A stretch of DNA of 11,774 nt from Isohypsibius dastychi (Eukaryota > Tardigrada > Eutardigrada > Parachela > Isohypsibiidae). The notes under the pieces are model-generated. The model had not been told where the DNA came from. It did no database searches and saw only the letters and a program-made list of their open reading frames with translations. Position 1 is the first letter of the stretch. The number at the start of each line of letters is the position of its first letter. Location of the stretch: the NCBI GenBank assembly GCA_034696485.1, contig JAQIWT010001234.1, positions 1 to 11,774 on the forward strand. Reading direction: 5' to 3'. Below are positions 8,441 through 11,774 of the stretch, in pieces. Position numbers and translations under genes: made by a program.

Positions 8441-9533
8441 ATGGGCTATCCACTATCTTGTCAGGCCAAGATGGTGGCCGCTTATGATATCGTAAGTTTC
8501 CAGGTCAGTTCGACTGTATTTTATTGACCGCATGTTACTTCAGATTGCTGGTGGACTCGGCATTCTGGGAGCCAGTATGGGGGCCGGAGGTTCGGGTTAC
8601 GGTTACGTGGTGAATCTACTCATTTGCATTTTGAGTGTGCTTGCTGGAATTTCGTTGCTTATGGGTATCATGATGGTAGACCTAAAAAAACCACTCTAGT
8701 AACAAATTGATTCAAAATATCATTTCATTCAGGTGAGTCGAGGAATGGTCACCAACTGCCTTGCATTTACTATCTTTATGATCGTGGGATCTGTTATCTG
8801 GTTCATCTATCTCATTTACAACCTCGTCGAACTGAGAAATTCGGTGGTACATTAACCTTTTTCAGTGTACCGTATTGACTCGCTTATTGATCTTGTAAAT
8901 GTAATGAAAAACTTTGTTTCAGGCTTCTGCAAGAGAGCATTTTGATCGCAATTTCCTGGAGAGGACAGAGGTGTTGTCCTCACTGTCCTCAAACGGGACA
9001 TACTTAATCGTAGGATATGTGATCAACATTCTCGTTTCGGTAAGAGAAGGCACAGCGGCATTTCAGCAAATCGATCGGTGTTATTTCTGACTCTTCTGGG
9101 AGCTGATCGGGAGATCCCTGTGCGTTAGATTAGAGTAGCTATTTCGAGGTCACGATAACTAATTTGACATTCCTGACATTGAGTGTCGATCGATGAAATT
9201 GACGCGCTCTAGGTGTCCGCGTGGAGCTAACTGTCTCAGTCTTCGAAGAAGCTGACGCAGAAAAAACCTCCACTTAGAGCAAGGCTCGATTAACTCAGAA
9301 GAAAAATTCGTTGCACGGCTTGTTGGTTTTACCCGTTAGAAAAAACGAGATGCTCTGAAGATCGAGGATTTATTCAGATCATCTTGGCATGATTGTTGAC
9401 AATGTCATTTTCTTTATAGCTGGCTTGCATGGTCACCGTGGTCAAATTTGGACGCTCTCTTTATAATGGAGATATTGATCACAATGGGCGTAACGGGAAA
9501 CGTGAATTTGTGGTGGTTCAGCAGGATATGTGA
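8441..9533 (+). CDS. four-helix integral membrane protein, family unknown, five exons
   Basis: Exons 8441-8491, 8544-8675, 8733-8843, 8923-9039 and 9420-9533 give 525 bases and 174 residues. Every intron is in phase 0. The first three introns are 52, 57 and 79 bp; the fourth is unusually long at 380 bp. The start has A at -3. The product has a glycine-rich first helix (about 13-33, IIAGGLGILGASMGAGG), then helices YVVNLLICILSVLAGISLL (about 38-60), CLAFTIFMIVGSVIWFIYLI (about 70-90) and YLIVGYVINILVSLACMVTV (about 131-152). A polar loop of about 35 residues with an NGT sequon separates helices 3 and 4. A charged C-terminal tail (GDIDHNGRNGKRE) ends it. The layout is tetraspan-like, but it lacks the CCG motif of tetraspanins, and I recognise no family. 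The donor after exon 2 (GTAGAC) is weak, and that after exon 3 could be three bases later. Confidence 0.68.
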
Positions 9534-9930
9534 AATAGAAAAAGACGCTGTGGACAACAGTCTACTCAATTTATGAACAGTTTGCTGGGTAACGCCGCAC
9601 AGTTGCCTGTTTTGGATCTTGGAAATTTGAAACATTCCTGGTATTTTTCTAAATCCAGTTTTTGTGAGTTTTACCTTATCATTTTGTTCGACGCTGTTTT
9701 TCACCATTATGCAAATCCTCATGAATGAAAACTCAATTCTAATATTACGGTAGTCTCCACCTATCCTGGCAGGGCAATTTATTTAGAAAGAATGGAGCTA
9801 GAAAAATCACTGGATCCGAGCCCACATACTTTGCAATATCGCCAAAGCTGAATTTCGAATTCAAAACAAAGATCTTGCAACCGGTATGCACTTTGAGCTG
9901 ACCGCAACCTATCGATAACTCGTGCGTCTT
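9534..9930. other. non-coding stretch after the four-helix gene
   Basis: The frames open on the minus strand here (9414-9722, 9745-9961) have no signal, helix or domain, and the first runs antisense through the last exon of the four-helix gene. No AATAAA is seen. I recognise nothing else. Confidence 0.35.
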
Positions 9931-10006
9931 CACGTGCTGGCAGAGGATAAAAAGGGGTCATGGGGGCAATGTCAGTTTTTCGTAGACAGTCTCGGTTGCG
10001 GTGAGT
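9931..10006 (+). promoter_or_regulatory. candidate core promoter and first-exon donor
   Basis: An E-box CACGTG (9931-9936) is followed by a TATA-like GATAAAAAG (about 9947-9955). An initiator TCAGTT (9972-9977) lies with its A about 26 bases downstream, the standard metazoan spacing. A clean splice donor GCG|GTGAGT occurs at 10001. Together these look like a plus-strand transcription start with a very short non-coding first exon. No convincing downstream plus-strand exon was found within the window, so the served gene may lie beyond it or be decayed. Confidence 0.35.
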
Positions 10007-10205
10007 GAGGCCTTAATTCAGATTTTCGCGTCGGCGATGTTTGCTTGTTAGCCAAATGCAGCGAAACTGTAAATTAGCGTATAACAACAGGAACATTTTA
10101 TATAAGCTATCCTCACCATAAGACCACTGAAAACTGATTTCGTTAATGGTATCAACAAATAATGGCTGGTTCCTGGATCCGCCGGAACTTTCAGATTACA
10201 GACAC
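10007..10205. other. stretch between candidate promoter and Ig gene
   Basis: A minus-strand frame from 10136 (after the acceptor TTTTCAG) reads WSYGEDSLYKMFLLLYAN and ends in TAA after about 38 codons. It could be a last exon of the immunoglobulin-like gene, joined through an 81-bp intron (10137-10217), but nothing in its protein sequence confirms this. Confidence 0.2.
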
Positions 10206-11406
10206 TCGGAGACGTACGACTTTTTTGTTGGACTTTTCCAACATACACAAGTGTTTTCGAAACGTAAGGTCAAAGTCAGCTTTCAAGCTCGAACATGTGT
10301 ACAGTCCTGCGTGGTGTATATTCACAAGGCCGAGGCCGACTGCAACTTGGTTGGCATCACTTCTCGCGAGTGTCACCGTAACCCCAAATGGCACCATGCA
10401 ACTGATATCCTCGAGGGCGAACGGCGGCACGACATTCAAGTGGATGAAACCAACAGTGCCGTTTCGTAGAGCTAGATCCTCGATATTTGGTGACGGAATA
10501 TTGACACTCGGTTTGTGGGTATTGACATTGAGCTAGACGGTGTTAGATCGTAGCTCTCCGCAAGTACAAGTATAGTTCCCAGTACCGTTTAAGTTTAACG
10601 TTAGGAAACCGTTGTTGATCTGCCTTCTCATAAGATTCCATCCACCAGAGGACCACCAGGAGAAGGGTTTACTCGGAAAGCTCCGTGATTCAAAATTAAT
10701 ATCATTAACCGCTTGACCGCTTCCAACGACCTCAGCGTGACTGCAGTCCATATGATCTCGAAAGTAACAATTGAACTCGAATTTTTGGGCGAGGTCGACC
10801 GTCATTTGCGTAAATGATTGCTTGAAGAGAGCAGAGTCCCATTCGAAAATGACAGAGAGATCCAGAACAATATCAGCGTCCCCTGGAAGCAAATTATACA
10901 AGAAACACATCTACCATGAGTTGCTTTTTTTATACGTTTTTTGACGATGATTGTTCTGTCGAAAGATGCCACTAGAGTTGTTTCATTGAATCTCACTGAA
11001 CAGTAGTGTAGTGTTAGGTTCCACGGTTTTGTAGCAATCAGTTCCATCGTGGCAACGGTCTTGTTTTCGTCCCTCCATATGTCCAGCCCATAGTATTTCT
11101 CAGACACTTTCCGACCGCCGAGAACATAGTGGGCACTCCATTTGAGTTCATAAGCAAGAGATGGTCTCTCTCCTGGGTGGTAGAACGTACACTCCATTAG
11201 AATAGGGTCCAGTTCACTGATCAGGTCTGAGCTTGGCACCATTTTTATAACAAGATTGTTCTGTGTGCTCGAACATGCGTACCTGTGATACGTACAAAGC
11301 CTTCCATCAACGTAAAGATGGAACTGAGAACTATACAAACTTTTGCGAAAGTCCCAGCGTCATCATCGACATCCAAAAGAAGCAGTTCATCGTCAGGAGC
11401 CAGCTA
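10206..11406 (-). pseudogene. immunoglobulin-superfamily gene, probably disrupted
   Basis: The minus strand encodes Ig-like domains. The best exon (about 11260 to 10936) has the Cys-Trp-Cys pattern MECTFYHP, ELKWSAH and LTLHYCSV with sequons NKT, NLT and NET. A 53-bp phase-1 intron (10935-10883, GTATAA...TTCCAG) joins it exactly in frame to a second exon from 10882. That exon carries another domain (FEFNCYF, FSWWSS, GNYTCTCGE) and, after it, a third (LEDISCMV, HHAGLYTCSS) down to about 10206-10218. The second and third domains lie in the same frame but are separated by TAG at 10533-10535, at the end of a G strand. Upstream, a DVDDDAGTF Ig motif (around 11350-11370) and the following SQFHLYVDG strand are in different frames. 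Both breaks point to a pseudogene. There is no membrane segment or signal peptide in view, so the 5' and 3' ends are missing. The type of Ig protein cannot be told. Confidence 0.65.
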
Positions 11407-11519
11407 GTTGTCTGTTTAACTAAACGTGCATCGAGAAAACGTGAGATTCTTGCAGTGCTCATAGTTTTTGCATTTCATCTTTGTTTCCAGGCAGTTACTC
11501 TATTCGATAATCACAATTT

Positions 11520-11680
11520 ATATCAGCCTGCTCATTCTCGGACTCCAGATTCACGCTCAAAATAAATAATCACGGACTACCGAGGTTTTTCAACTTTTGT
11601 GTCGTGGAGCATAAGATTGTTTCCCGGTGTCGAACAGTAGTTCGAGGCTCGAGCACTCAAATTTACATTTCTACGTTCGT
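11520..11680 (+). pseudogene. chimeric relic of a receptor cyclase-like gene copy
   Basis: Bases 11520-11610 align without gaps to 5871-5961 of the cyclase-like gene (kinase-homology exon; shared GACTC.AGATTCACGCT and AATCACGGACT/GATCACGGACT). They still read DSRFTLKINNHGLPRFFN. From about 11609 the match jumps to 7528-7595, downstream of the cyclase stop codon (shared TTCCCGGTGTCGAACAG and TACATTTCTACGT). Everything between, the last five exons and the rest of the kinase-homology exon, is missing. This is therefore a fragment of a diverged paralogue with an internal deletion. It has the same orientation as the full gene. Confidence 0.75.
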
Positions 11681-11699
11681 TAAATTCAGTATGTTTATA

Positions 11700-11774
11700 C
11701 AGTATTCCCTGTTAAAATGAACACTCGCGGTGCGAAAAAAAGCGTTCACCTTACACAGGTGTTCACGTTATGCA
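11700..11774. mobile_element. possible DNA-transposon end at the window edge
   Basis: After a TA dinucleotide comes CAGTATTCCCTGTTAAAATG followed by GAACACTCGCGG, and GTTCA-type words recur in both orientations (TGAACACT, GCGTTCACC, GTGTTCACG). This resembles terminal and subterminal repeats of Tc1/mariner-like elements inserted at TA. Only the first 75 bases are in view, so neither the other end nor a transposase can be checked. Confidence 0.2.

Noticed and set aside
9414-9722. 102-codon minus-strand frame
   Set aside because: It overlaps the last exon of the four-helix gene in antisense and shows no domain, signal or splice support.
9972-10040. Spliced-leader RNA gene (short exon followed by a GTGAGT donor)
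   Set aside because: There is no convincing Sm site or stem-loops downstream, and the TATA plus initiator fit an ordinary promoter better.
10146-10536. Plus-strand frames of 107 and 124 codons
   Set aside because: They are shadows of the minus-strand Ig exon, which has clear Ig motifs.

Overview
The window is animal nuclear DNA. Its genes are split by many very short introns (mostly 49-60 bp, GT...AG) and encode metazoan protein types. A multi-exon receptor guanylate cyclase-like gene, an immunoglobulin-superfamily gene, a four-helix membrane protein and a secreted cysteine-rich protein sit close together. Compact introns, high gene density and a divergent natriuretic-receptor-type cyclase suggest a small-genome ecdysozoan. 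A tardigrade is my best guess, but this is inference from gene style and not a database match.

Layout, left to right. 1-981 has no convincing gene and contains a G-rich degenerate minisatellite (about 405-540). 982-1908 (+) is a five-exon gene for a secreted protein with at least 17 cysteines. 2086-2493 is a near-complete foldback transposable element with perfect CAGAGG-type ends and an 8-bp target duplication (hAT-like MITE). 2502-3059 shows nothing recognisable. 3060-7489 (+) is the main feature: a 14-exon gene for a receptor guanylate cyclase of natriuretic-peptide-receptor architecture. Its 3534 coding bases stay in one frame through 13 introns, one of them apparently of the GC-AG class. 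The reading frame is intact, but the cyclase domain has lost several catalytic-site residues, so I read it as a pseudo-cyclase receptor. Possible polyadenylation signals follow at 7697 and 7863.

8005-8139 (-) is a 44-codon ORF with a textbook signal peptide, divergent from the next gene. 8441-9533 (+) is a five-exon, four-helix membrane protein of unknown family. Around 9931-10006 there is an E-box, a TATA-like box, an initiator and a splice donor that look like a plus-strand promoter and first exon, but I could not find the gene it serves. 10206-11406 (-) holds exons of an immunoglobulin-domain protein broken by an in-frame TAG and a frame break, so it is probably a pseudogene. 11520-11680 (+) is a chimeric relic that joins a copy of the cyclase kinase-homology exon to a copy of the cyclase 3' flank. 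The last 75 bases may be the start of another DNA transposon.

The genes do not form an operon. Three of them (secreted Cys-rich protein, receptor pseudo-cyclase, four-helix protein) are co-oriented and could be neighbours by chance. The relic at 11520-11680 shows that the cyclase family has been duplicating and decaying locally.
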